Source: Tritrichomonas musculus (lineage: Eukaryota > Parabasalia > Tritrichomonadida > Tritrichomonadidae). Taken from it: DNA of 64,000 bases. How positions within the stretch are numbered: position 1 is the first letter of the stretch; each line of letters starts with the position of its first letter. The stretch lies in NCBI GenBank assembly GCA_039105265.1, contig JAPFFF010000049.1, forward strand, positions 1,137,501 to 1,201,500. Direction: 5' to 3'. The translations under genes were made by a program, and so were the position numbers. A model generated the notes under the pieces. That model saw only the letters and a program-made list of their open reading frames with translations. It was not told the DNA's origin and did no database searches. Of the stretch, positions 35,433 to 43,463 are shown piece after piece.

Positions 35433-35618
35433 TTAGTTTGGAAGCAATTCGGTAATGAGATAGAGTTCGCCGTCCAACAAGACAGCTTCTTCACCGTAAC
35501 CGTTGTACCATTCATCGAGAACGAGACCTGTTGTCGTGTCGATCACTTCGTGAGGTTCAGTAATAGAGATCTCGTACTTGCCATCGAATCCGGGGATGCT
35601 TACGAAGGTGGGTTCCAT
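35433..35618 (-). CDS. Stand-alone NUMOD4-like small protein
   Basis: 61 residues: VSIPGFDGKYEIS is a good NUMOD4 signature, and NGYGEEAVLLDGELYLITELL mirrors the segment before the HNH core in 33534-34127, but no nuclease motif is present. It may be a DNA-binding fragment related to HNH proteins. CCAATTCTTTTTGTG lies before the ATG. Confidence 0.6.
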   Translation of the reverse strand: MEPTFVSIPGFDGKYEISITEPHEVIDTTTGLVLDEWYNGYGEEAVLLDGELYLITELLPN

Positions 35619-35642
35619 TTCGTTGGCACAAAAAGAATTGGT

Positions 35643-38600
35643 TTAGAACTGGACTTTGCGGAGGAACTGTGGTCGAGTAACCTGATCGAAGGTCTTCGTC
35701 TTCACGAAACAGTTGGCGCCATCAGTGAGATCGAACGTAACTGATTCTCCATGATACATTCGTTCATACAGCTCTTCAACGGTGATTCCGAGTCGTTTAC
35801 ACTTGTTAAGGATACACTGACGTGGTACTCCCTTACAGCGGATGTGGTAACCTTCGTTGCCGGCTTCATCTACGAGGATGTCGAGGTAGGACTTCTTCCC
35901 CAAAGCGATCAACTTACGGGAGTGTACGTCACCGACTGCACCAGGGAATGCATCGAAGTCGCAATGGAACTGGGTCATCTGTTTACCGATCAACTCACTT
36001 CCGTACTTGGTTTTGTAGATCGCTGAGAGCTTGGAGACGTCGGACTCTTTGAGATGCATGCTATCGGTGTCTTGGTAGTAGATGTCGATATCGTTCTGTT
36101 CCGCTGTGGTCATGACCTGATTCATGATATGCTTAGACCAGGATAGAACGGAGGCTCCGAACTGCGGTAGGTTGAAGTGGTTGTTGATGGGCTTGATCTT
36201 CTTGACGAACGCTTTAGATGAGTCAGTGAAGGATACTTCTTTGATGTAGTTGTAGTTGCGGTAGATGTAGGAGATGAGCTTCTTACGATCAACTACCTTG
36301 ACTTCATCGGCCATGGGTTTCAGGATCGACTTGCCATAAATGGAGTTCAACAACAACTTGATTGTCTTCTCGAGTGGATTCTTCTCGGACTTGTACTTCG
36401 ATCGAAGGTCGAATAAGGTCTGGATGAAGGTGTTGATCTTGTTGTTGAATCCATCATCGAAGTAGTATCCACGGATGAATTCGTATTCGATGTCGTAGAA
36501 TTCGATGAGATCCATTAACGTGATCTTGTCTACGTAGTAGTGATCAACTGGTTCGTTACAGAAGATCTTCGATCCAGCTTCGTTATGTTTGAATACCTGA
36601 CCGAATCTATATGGACGATTGGACTTGCACGAGAGCTTGGTGATGTTGATCTCGATGAAGAAGGTGTCGTAACTCATGAGTTGTTCATGAGAGCAGTTGT
36701 CGGGAATCACCTTAGGAATGCCCTTTGCGACGCCATCCATAATCGACATGGCTGATGGATAGAGACTGACGGCGTCAAAGTCTTGGATACGCCCCTCTAC
36801 GTACTGCTTCTCGTTGTCAGCCGTCATGGTACGTCCACCACTGACACATCGTTGAATAAAGTTCTGTGGTTTACCAGCCAGTTGGAAGCATCCCTCGAAG
36901 CAGCCGTAGATACGGGCGAAGTCGTAACCGACAGCTGAGATGGAGATGAATTGATGGATACCTATCCAGGGCTTCTCGGTCGTCTTGAACACTTCGGCCA
37001 AGTCGTTGTTGAACTTCGTCATACCGTCCATCAATGTGACGCAGTCTTTGATGCAGTAGAACCGGGCATACTTCATGATGTCGATACTGGAGTCCGATTC
37101 GTTGTAGGCTTTGGCGAACTTGGCGTTCTTGAGTAACTGTTCGCGGTCTTGTTCGAGGACGGAAGTGCTCTTACGGTCTTCATTCTCAGCGACGTATTGG
37201 GCGAAGAACTCATCAAATGGGATCCATCGACGTTTGATGTTCGCTTGGGTATAGATCTTGTATGCGATGATCTCTTTGTGTACCTTGAGGTTGAACATGC
37301 TATCGAAGTCACATAATGGAGCGGGGATGATGGACTTGCTGTTGCGGAACGTTAGATGCTTCTCCCTGATCTTCTTCGGCTTCGAGATCTTGGTTTTGGG
37401 GTCGGTGACCTCAATCGTCTTATAGCGATCCATAACGACTTGGAGTAACGTACCTGATCGTTGAGTGACTTGGACCTCCCACCCTGGTTCGTTAATGAAG
37501 AAGCACGCATCGTATTTCAGGTTATGGAAGTACGTAAGGGAGTTGGTCGTGAGGGAGTTCAAGAATTCGGACGTAAGGTTCTCGCCGTCGAAGTGCGATA
37601 TGTTCTTGTCATCACAGAGGCAACATAGATAGGGTTTGTGTTTGTCGCCCGTTACGTCAGTCTCGTAATCGGCGTAGTAGATGTGCGTCCAATCAGTGAT
37701 ATTCTTAGCGTCTGTCGTTTCGGCTTTGCAACACAACTTCTCGTCGTAGATGAGGTCAACGTAGTCGTTCAAGTGGTTATCGAACTCACAGGTGCTGAGG
37801 ATAGCTTGTTCGCATTGGTTGATCTCTCTGAAGAGGTTGCATTCAAACATCGTTTCCAAGACAGTCAAGAGACCTGTTCCCTTATCGGATTTGTCTCCAC
37901 GCTTGTTCTTGATCATGAATCGTTCAGGAGTTGGATACTTAGAGTCAAGTTCGTCTCGGTGTTCGATATAGTACTTCGTGATGGGAAGTACCTCATGATC
38001 ATCGATCATGTAGTGTTCTTTGTAGAGCAATAACCTAACGACTCGATCTGCTACGACTTTGGCGTTCTTGCGCGTGTCGACTGAATCTCGTTTACGATGT
38101 CGTGATTCTCGGTTGTCGTTAACGCGACTTACCACGAAATGACACTTCATCTGGGTGGCGATCTCAGTGATCTTCTTGTTGGGGATTGATCGTGTAAGCA
38201 TGACGTTACGGAGCTTCTGAATCTCATCATCCGTGAAGACACCTGATTGAATGCAAGCATAGACGAAGCAGTTGTCACGGTAGTTCTTCTTGTCGATGGA
38301 GTCGTAGATCTGATACCTCGTCAAGTCCAACCCTTTGAGGAGATTGATGAAGGGGAAGAAGGCACCGTCTGGAGCGTCACGATAGTCATCTACGGATTCT
38401 ATTACGTGACCTTCTCCGTCGAGGAACTCAGTCTTACCGGTCTTCTCGTTCTTGGTCATCTTGATGAACTTCACTTCGAACCTGACTGGAATGTAATCCC
38501 AACCGATGAGATTAGGATCACAATCGGAGTAGTATTCTTCTACTGTGATCTCACCGAGGATACATCTGATCATGGTTTCGAGATCCAATTCTTTGTTGAC

Positions 38601-39179
38601 GCTGAAGACTCTGCCGTGTCCGTCCATGTCATATCCGTAGACGAGAGGTTTCCATTCGCTTGACTTCTGCTTACGAATCTGTCTCAAGACCTTGACAAAG
38701 GCGTACTGTTTCTCAGAACCGTCATCGATATCGACTTCGAAGGATTCATGGTTCTTGACCGCTAACATCATCTCCCTCATGTCTTCTCGATACGCGTCTT
38801 TGTCGTGAACGTTCTCTTCGTAACGACGTCTCTCTTCTGTCTTCGAAATCGTGTATCCGGTATCGATGTCTCCGAAGTAACGATTGAATAGGGCATCATC
38901 TTTGAGAGACTGTTCGCGTTGGACTTTCTGTTCCAGTTCTTTCTGTCGTTGTTCTCTCGTCGAGGTCATGCGTTCAAAGAAGTCGTTGTCGGCTTTTCGA
39001 TTCAACTCTACCTTGTTGACGTAATCCCTGACGCGAACACCTCTGAAGTCGATTTCCAGCTCGCGGATCATCTTCTTAAGGATTGGCTTCAACTGACGGA
39101 CAGTCATAGATCTATACTGATTGAAACCAGGTAACGACAAGATCTCCGACTTAGAGAGCTTACTCAATAACTTGGCCAT
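35643..39179 (-). CDS. Protein-primed family B DNA polymerase (inner element)
   Basis: 1178 residues from MAKLLSKLSKSEIL, preceded by ATTTTTTATTTACCTGAA; whole. Exonuclease motifs ADYETD (~505), YFHNLKYD (~553) and YCIKDCVT (~709); polymerase motifs DFDAVSLYPSAM (~803), LNSIYGKS (~945) and YQDTDSMH (~1036). DNCFVYAC (~301) and KEHYMIDD (~390) have the spacing of an OTU-like cysteine-protease fold. The plan is the same as 11963-15631, with strong divergence. Confidence 0.95.
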   Translation of the reverse strand: MAKLLSKLSKSEILSLPGFNQYRSMTVRQLKPILKKMIRELEIDFRGVRVRDYVNKVELNRKADNDFFERMTSTREQRQKELEQKVQREQSLKDDALFNRYFGDIDTGYTISKTEERRRYEENVHDKDAYREDMREMMLAVKNHESFEVDIDDGSEKQYAFVKVLRQIRKQKSSEWKPLVYGYDMDGHGRVFSVNKELDLETMIRCILGEITVEEYYSDCDPNLIGWDYIPVRFEVKFIKMTKNEKTGKTEFLDGEGHVIESVDDYRDAPDGAFFPFINLLKGLDLTRYQIYDSIDKKNYRDNCFVYACIQSGVFTDDEIQKLRNVMLTRSIPNKKITEIATQMKCHFVVSRVNDNRESRHRKRDSVDTRKNAKVVADRVVRLLLYKEHYMIDDHEVLPITKYYIEHRDELDSKYPTPERFMIKNKRGDKSDKGTGLLTVLETMFECNLFREINQCEQAILSTCEFDNHLNDYVDLIYDEKLCCKAETTDAKNITDWTHIYYADYETDVTGDKHKPYLCCLCDDKNISHFDGENLTSEFLNSLTTNSLTYFHNLKYDACFFINEPGWEVQVTQRSGTLLQVVMDRYKTIEVTDPKTKISKPKKIREKHLTFRNSKSIIPAPLCDFDSMFNLKVHKEIIAYKIYTQANIKRRWIPFDEFFAQYVAENEDRKSTSVLEQDREQLLKNAKFAKAYNESDSSIDIMKYARFYCIKDCVTLMDGMTKFNNDLAEVFKTTEKPWIGIHQFISISAVGYDFARIYGCFEGCFQLAGKPQNFIQRCVSGGRTMTADNEKQYVEGRIQDFDAVSLYPSAMSIMDGVAKGIPKVIPDNCSHEQLMSYDTFFIEINITKLSCKSNRPYRFGQVFKHNEAGSKIFCNEPVDHYYVDKITLMDLIEFYDIEYEFIRGYYFDDGFNNKINTFIQTLFDLRSKYKSEKNPLEKTIKLLLNSIYGKSILKPMADEVKVVDRKKLISYIYRNYNYIKEVSFTDSSKAFVKKIKPINNHFNLPQFGASVLSWSKHIMNQVMTTAEQNDIDIYYQDTDSMHLKESDVSKLSAIYKTKYGSELIGKQMTQFHCDFDAFPGAVGDVHSRKLIALGKKSYLDILVDEAGNEGYHIRCKGVPRQCILNKCKRLGITVEELYERMYHGESVTFDLTDGANCFVKTKTFDQVTRPQFLRKVQF

Positions 39180-39298
39180 TTCAGGTAAATAAAAAATTAA
39201 TGTTGGACTACGGAAATTCGATATGGATGGATTTGATGACTGTTGGTGTCCTGAAGGAGGTATCAATCCACTTCTGAGTCCAAAAATGAAGATCCGAT

Positions 39299-39532
39299 TT
39301 AGTCATCCAACACCAATCCGATAATGGTCTTGATGACTTCGATCTTTCTGTCCATGCCGATATCGTCGTCGTAGGCTACGTTTAAGAGTCTGTCGAAATC
39401 GGATTCGTTTTCAACCTCAACATCGAGCTCTATCTCATCACCGAAGTAGTCTTCGATGAATTCGATGATGTCGTTGACTGAATGAACTTCAGAGATGTCG
39501 ATAGCTTCGAATACATCTTCACAGGCGTTCAT
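39299..39532 (-). CDS. Terminal-repeat gene 2 (right copy), acidic 77 residues
   Basis: Same protein as 18307-18540. It is convergent with nothing; its 3' end lies near the inner edge of the repeat, just before the polymerase promoter. Confidence 0.55.
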   Translation of the reverse strand: MNACEDVFEAIDISEVHSVNDIIEFIEDYFGDEIELDVEVENESDFDRLLNVAYDDDIGMDRKIEVIKTIIGLVLDD

Positions 39533-39641
39533 CTTATGTGTATAACTACGGGATAAAAAATCGATAGAGAAATCGTTTGAGGCATTTCGGTGTCGGAGGT
39601 ATCCGGGGACGATGAACTCCACTTCTGAGACCAAAAATGAT

Positions 39642-39980
39642 TCAACGACAGCCGCGTCTGTTGGGCAATTCGATCTTGGGCATGTCCCTGATGATATCAA
39701 GCATTCGATCGTTCACATATAGAGTGTCGTGTCTGGACTCATCCGTCACTAGATTGAACACTAATGAGTTACCGACCGTATGCCCCTTCACTACCTCGAC
39801 GAGCTTATCGGTTGCGATGTATCGATATACCTGTCGTTGACTGGGACTGAAGAAGAAGATTCGTTTACGGAACGTGTGCTTACCGTGAGATACAATACGT
39901 TTGATATCGTTAGGCATGACCTGATCAGGGACTGCAAGACCGTCGAAGTCGTCATGGTGAATGTAATAGGGAGTACTCAT
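39642..39980 (-). CDS. Terminal-repeat gene 1 (right copy), 112 residues
   Basis: Identical in protein to 17871-18209, reading inward from the right end. Confidence 0.7.
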   Translation of the reverse strand: MSTPYYIHHDDFDGLAVPDQVMPNDIKRIVSHGKHTFRKRIFFFSPSQRQVYRYIATDKLVEVVKGHTVGNSLVFNLVTDESRHDTLYVNDRMLDIIRDMPKIELPNRRGCR

Positions 39981-40262
39981 TTGCGGTGAGGCTAAAAAGA
40001 TGTCTCTATAACGAAATCCCTAGTGTTTCCAAGCAGCTGTTGGAGCAGTGGAGATGGCTGTGATTGGGAAACTCGTTTAGAGGTCCGTAACTGTCGTTTT
40101 TTGGGTGATTTGAGCTTCTCGGGAGGTGTTGAGGGTGGAGAGTTGACGGAATGACCGTAATGGGCCTCTGGAGGGCTGTTGGGAGGGTCTCAGACGACCT
40201 TCAAAACCGGTAAGTGGGGGGCGAAAGGGCTTGTCCCTGTAGCCCCCCTTAACCATTCTACT

Positions 40263-40267
40263 GGAGT
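40263..40267. repeat. Target-site duplication, right copy
   Basis: GGAGT immediately after the last base of the right terminal repeat, matching 17585-17589. Confidence 0.85.
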
Positions 40268-41189
40268 TCATGAATATGTTTTTACTCCAAGAGAATGGGC
40301 AAAAAGGAAAAAAGGAACAAAAATTGTAGCTCAAGAAGTCAAAAAGGCTCATTCTGATGACCTGAATGCAGCATTAGCTTGGAAACGAAAAAAGAAAGCA
40401 GGAGAGAAAAAACAAGAGAAGATGGAATGGGTACTCAAAGGAGGAATTCCACCACAGTTACAGGCGAAAGAAAATGAGCCAAAGCCAAAAAAGGCGAAAG
40501 AAAATGAGCCAAAGCCAAAAAGAACAAGAGCAAATGTTCCTAGAGTAAAAGATTATGTTGATGCGAAAGAGAAGAAAAGATTAGATAAAATAAATAAAAT
40601 GATAGCTAAATATGGTGAAATACCAAAAGCTAAAAGAATAGAAAAATTACAAAAATTAGGATATAATGTAGATAACAATACAGATGACGAAAAATTAAAT
40701 TTTTGGTTACATGAAGCAGATTGTATTCAAAAAGGTAAAGATCGATATTTATCTTATGGAACTTTATTTAATACAATTCAATCAAAAAAATTTCAAGAAA
40801 TTCAACTTAATCCAATTCCACCAGATGCAACAAGAATGGATTTAGTTCAAACAATGTATGATATAGCAAAAGGTAAATTTGGTAAAGAAGTAAAAAAGAC
40901 GAAGACAAGAGCGAATGTTCCTAGAGCAAAAGATTTTGTTGATGCGAAAGAGAAGAAACAAACAAAACCGAAAAAGGCGAAAGATAGTGAGCCAAAACCG
41001 AAAAAACCGCTATCTGAAGCAAAACAAAGAAATCAAGAATTGAGAGAAAAATATAAAGGAATTAAAATTGATAGTCTTCGAAGATTGTTAAGAAGAAATG
41101 GTATTGATTTTAATGAAACAATGAAAAGAAAAGAAATAATTGAATTAATTGAATCAAATAATCTAGTATATAAAAAGAGAGAAAGAAAG

Positions 41190-41309
41190 GAACAAAAACA
41201 GAAAAAGGTGAACGAAGGTGAACAAAAACAGAAAAAGGTGAACGAAGGTGAACAAAAACAGAAAAAGGTGAACGAAGGTGAACAAAAACAGAAAAAGGTG
41301 AACGAAGGT
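41190..41309 (+). repeat. Four tandem 30-bp units
   Basis: Units starting GAACAAAAACAGAAAAAGG, each encoding EQKQKKVNEG; nearly identical, so a recent expansion. Confidence 0.9.
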
Positions 41310-41376
41310 AAAAAAAAAACCAATAACTGAAACAAATGACCAAATTCCTCCTCCACCTCCACCTGTCAGCGAACCT

Positions 41377-42264
41377 GTGCAACCACCAATAACAGAAACA
41401 AATGATGCAGTTGGTACAGAAACTCCACAACCTCCATTAATGGAAAATCGAGAATCTTTTGAAAAATGGGTAAAAAAAGTAACTCTTAAAAAACCTAAAT
41501 TAAGGACGATAGAAGAAGAAAATGTCAAAGAACTAGCTTTTGAAGCTTCATTATCACCAATTAAAGTACCAGAAGGAAGAACTTATGAACCAAGAGTTTT
41601 AACCAAAAAAGATGAAAGAGCAACAGATAAACTAATTCAAAAAATATATGAAAAAGCTCATGTTGAAGCATCACCAGAAGCAAGACGAAAATATATGGAA
41701 GTTATGAATCAGCATTATCAAAATAAAAAAAAACACAAAAAATATAACTATTTCAACCCTGAACAAACAGAACCAAATGTAGAAGCATTTTTCTTTGAAG
41801 ATGATCCAGAACCAAAACAAGAACAAACAACAGATATATGGAAAAATAAATATTCCAACAAAAAAAGAAAAATAATCAAAGGCAAAATTTCATTATTTGA
41901 TGAGCCAGAACCGATAGAGAAAATTCCAGAACCGATTGATATGTTTGATACAGGAGAAGTTATCGTTCCAAAAGAGCCAGTCAAAATTGTTAGACAGACG
42001 TTTGTTTTGCCGCAGATCACTCCTCCTTTAAAAAGAGATGAAATAAAAGAAAAAAATGCTCTCATTAAAAAGATAACAAATAAAAAGATAGATGTTAATG
42101 AAAAAATGTCACTACCAGAATTACGAGAAATTTGGGAGAAAAACAAAAGTAAAGGTGGTCGTCCAAAAGGAAGTCATGATCAAAAACCAAGAAAACACAA
42201 AAATGAACCAAAACCAGTTAAAAATCCGTTAGAAATTCGAAAACGTGGTCGACCAAAAAAATAA
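41377..42264 (+). CDS. Basic AT-hook protein of the core cluster
   Basis: The frame has no ATG near its beginning; the first is at 41440 (MENRESFEKWVKK). It is rich in Lys, Glu and Pro and ends with AT-hook-like GGRPKGSHD and KRGRPKK. A SAP-like LRE-helix lies near 42100 (MSLPELREIWEKNKSKGG). It is the continuation of the DNA-packaging cluster. Confidence 0.6.
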   Translation: MQPPITETNDAVGTETPQPPLMENRESFEKWVKKVTLKKPKLRTIEEENVKELAFEASLSPIKVPEGRTYEPRVLTKKDERATDKLIQKIYEKAHVEASPEARRKYMEVMNQHYQNKKKHKKYNYFNPEQTEPNVEAFFFEDDPEPKQEQTTDIWKNKYSNKKRKIIKGKISLFDEPEPIEKIPEPIDMFDTGEVIVPKEPVKIVRQTFVLPQITPPLKRDEIKEKNALIKKITNKKIDVNEKMSLPELREIWEKNKSKGGRPKGSHDQKPRKHKNEPKPVKNPLEIRKRGRPKK

Positions 42265-42501
42265 ATGAAAGGTCAACGATATGTACACAAGTCAAAGTGG
42301 AAAATAATTTGGGTTATTGACGATGATGGTTCTAGAAAACCGTTTCTTCTTGATGAAAAAGGTTCATTGGCATTGATGTATTTTCCAAAGAATGAAAATA
42401 GAAATCTTCGAAAAGAAATACAAAAAATATATCCCAAAAAAACACTTCATCCAATTGGACCAATTCGATTTCATGATTTTAGAAATCAAGATAAAGGTTG
42501 A
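42265..42501 (+). CDS. Small basic protein, 78 residues
   Basis: The ATG directly follows the previous stop (TAAATG). It opens MKGQRYVHKSKWKIIWVIDDD, beta-like then basic. No family was recognised. Confidence 0.6.
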   Translation: MKGQRYVHKSKWKIIWVIDDDGSRKPFLLDEKGSLALMYFPKNENRNLRKEIQKIYPKKTLHPIGPIRFHDFRNQDKG

Positions 42502-42596
42502 AATATTGGCTTATTGATAATATTTAGATCTTTTCTTGGATTTAATAAGACTGCTGGTTTAGCACTAATTTTTTTATTAAAACTTCCAAATGCCAT
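42486..42596 (-). CDS. Possible 36-residue protein
   Basis: It opens MAFGSFNKKISAKPAVLLNP, with a start similar to the pVI-like gene at 53958 (MAFGTW). It is divergent from 42621 across a T-rich promoter region. Support is weak. Confidence 0.3.
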   Translation of the reverse strand: MAFGSFNKKISAKPAVLLNPRKDLNIINKPIFQPLS

Positions 42597-42620
42597 TCTT
42601 TTTATTTATTTTTAAAAAAA

Positions 42621-42887
42621 ATGACTTTATCATTACCAAAAGCTTTAAAGGACGATAGACAAGAATTAAGACATTTATTTAGTGAAATCAAAAGTGAATT
42701 ATTTGATACATTTATGAATACAGATAGTTTTACTGAATCTTGTGAATGCATGAATATTTCAAAGAATATAAGTGTTATAGAAAAAGAAATAGAAACAGAT
42801 TTTAATGAACTTGAAGATATTATATTTAGGATGAAACAAACATTAGATCGCACATTAGTCATCAAAAAGTATTTTCAAATTTCATAA
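42621..42887 (+). CDS. Small helical protein, 88 residues
   Basis: It opens MTLSLPKALKDDRQEL, charged and helical with two Cys. TTTTTATTTATTTTT lies before the ATG. It precedes the fibre-partner gene by 20 bases. No family was recognised. Confidence 0.6.
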   Translation: MTLSLPKALKDDRQELRHLFSEIKSELFDTFMNTDSFTESCECMNISKNISVIEKEIETDFNELEDIIFRMKQTLDRTLVIKKYFQIS

Positions 42888-42907
42888 ATTTTTTCAGAAA
42901 CTCAAAA

Positions 42908-43441
42908 ATGATTAAGAAAAGAGCAGCGAATGCAGGAGTAAATGCTAATATTTCGTTAGAGCCTTCAGCAGCTAGTCAAAGTACAAACAACTTAACAAAT
43001 AATATAATAATTAATAAAAGAGATGATGGGAAAGAAGATATTGTTATAACTCGTGAAATTGAATTACCTGATATCAAAAATAATGAAATTGAAAAAGATG
43101 TTAAATATTTAATTTTAGAAACATATGCAAAAATATTATTAGATCAAGATAAAGCTTTAATTTCGAATTTAATATCTAAAAATTGTATTATTATACCAAT
43201 TGCAAGTTTACAAGAAATAATCAAAACAATATTAGGTAAAAATTGTTCATCTGTAGAAATTTATATTGATGAAGATATTAAATGTTGTGCATCTAAAGCA
43301 TCACCTATTCGAAAAATTGAAGCAATAAAAATAATTAATGAAGATGGTGAAATGGTAACAGATTTCAAACAAGTTTATAACAAAGAATTTAATGATTTAG
43401 TTAATGTTTATCATCTTTGTTTGAAATATGTTGTTGTATAA
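42908..43441 (+). CDS. Fibre-partner protein, 177 residues (outer)
   Basis: It opens MIKKRAANAGVNANISLEP and shares INKRDDGKEDIVITRE and the closing VNVYHLCLKYVVV with the inner copy (25103-25624). It is convergent with the fibre gene, 22 bases apart. The conservation is far above that of other shared genes, so the product probably works with the fibre tip. Confidence 0.75.
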   Translation: MIKKRAANAGVNANISLEPSAASQSTNNLTNNIIINKRDDGKEDIVITREIELPDIKNNEIEKDVKYLILETYAKILLDQDKALISNLISKNCIIIPIASLQEIIKTILGKNCSSVEIYIDEDIKCCASKASPIRKIEAIKIINEDGEMVTDFKQVYNKEFNDLVNVYHLCLKYVVV

Positions 43442-43463
43442 GAGAGATTATCAAATATTTTTT

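Larger units (their letters stand above)
17590..40262. mobile_element. Inner Polinton/Maverick element, nearly whole
   Basis: 22,673 bp bounded by inverted repeats that begin AGTAGAATGG and by GGAGT duplications. It encodes integrase, packaging ATPase, major capsid, fibre, probable minor capsid, protein-primed PolB, HNH nuclease and small proteins. Its G+C is clearly higher than the flanks. The arms are almost identical in sequence and nearly all genes are open, so insertion is recent. It has about one broken structural gene and an orphan fibre-tip cassette; otherwise it looks whole. Confidence 0.93.
39279..40262 (-). repeat. Right terminal inverted repeat
   Basis: About 984 bp, the reverse complement of 17590-18560, ending ...ACCATTCTACT. 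It carries the second copies of both arm genes and the mirrored terminal hairpin. Confidence 0.93.
40263..41330 (+). pseudogene. Right part of the interrupted basic core gene
   Basis: The open frame leaves the terminal repeat and reads into Lys-rich sequence: KENEPKPKKA repeats, RANVPR[VA]KD[YF]VDAKEKK twice (about 40520 and 40905), a SAP-like helix pair (IKIDSLRRLLRRNGIDFNE) and four EQKQKKVNEG units. A DNA-binding core protein. Broken by the insertion, with about one further break in this neighbourhood. The first ~28 codons of the longer frame lie in the terminal repeat and are fortuitous. Confidence 0.7.

Noticed and set aside
40179-40262. Coding start inside the right terminal repeat
   Set aside because: The frame merely reads out of the repeat into the interrupted core gene; the equivalent left-arm bases encode nothing alike in context.
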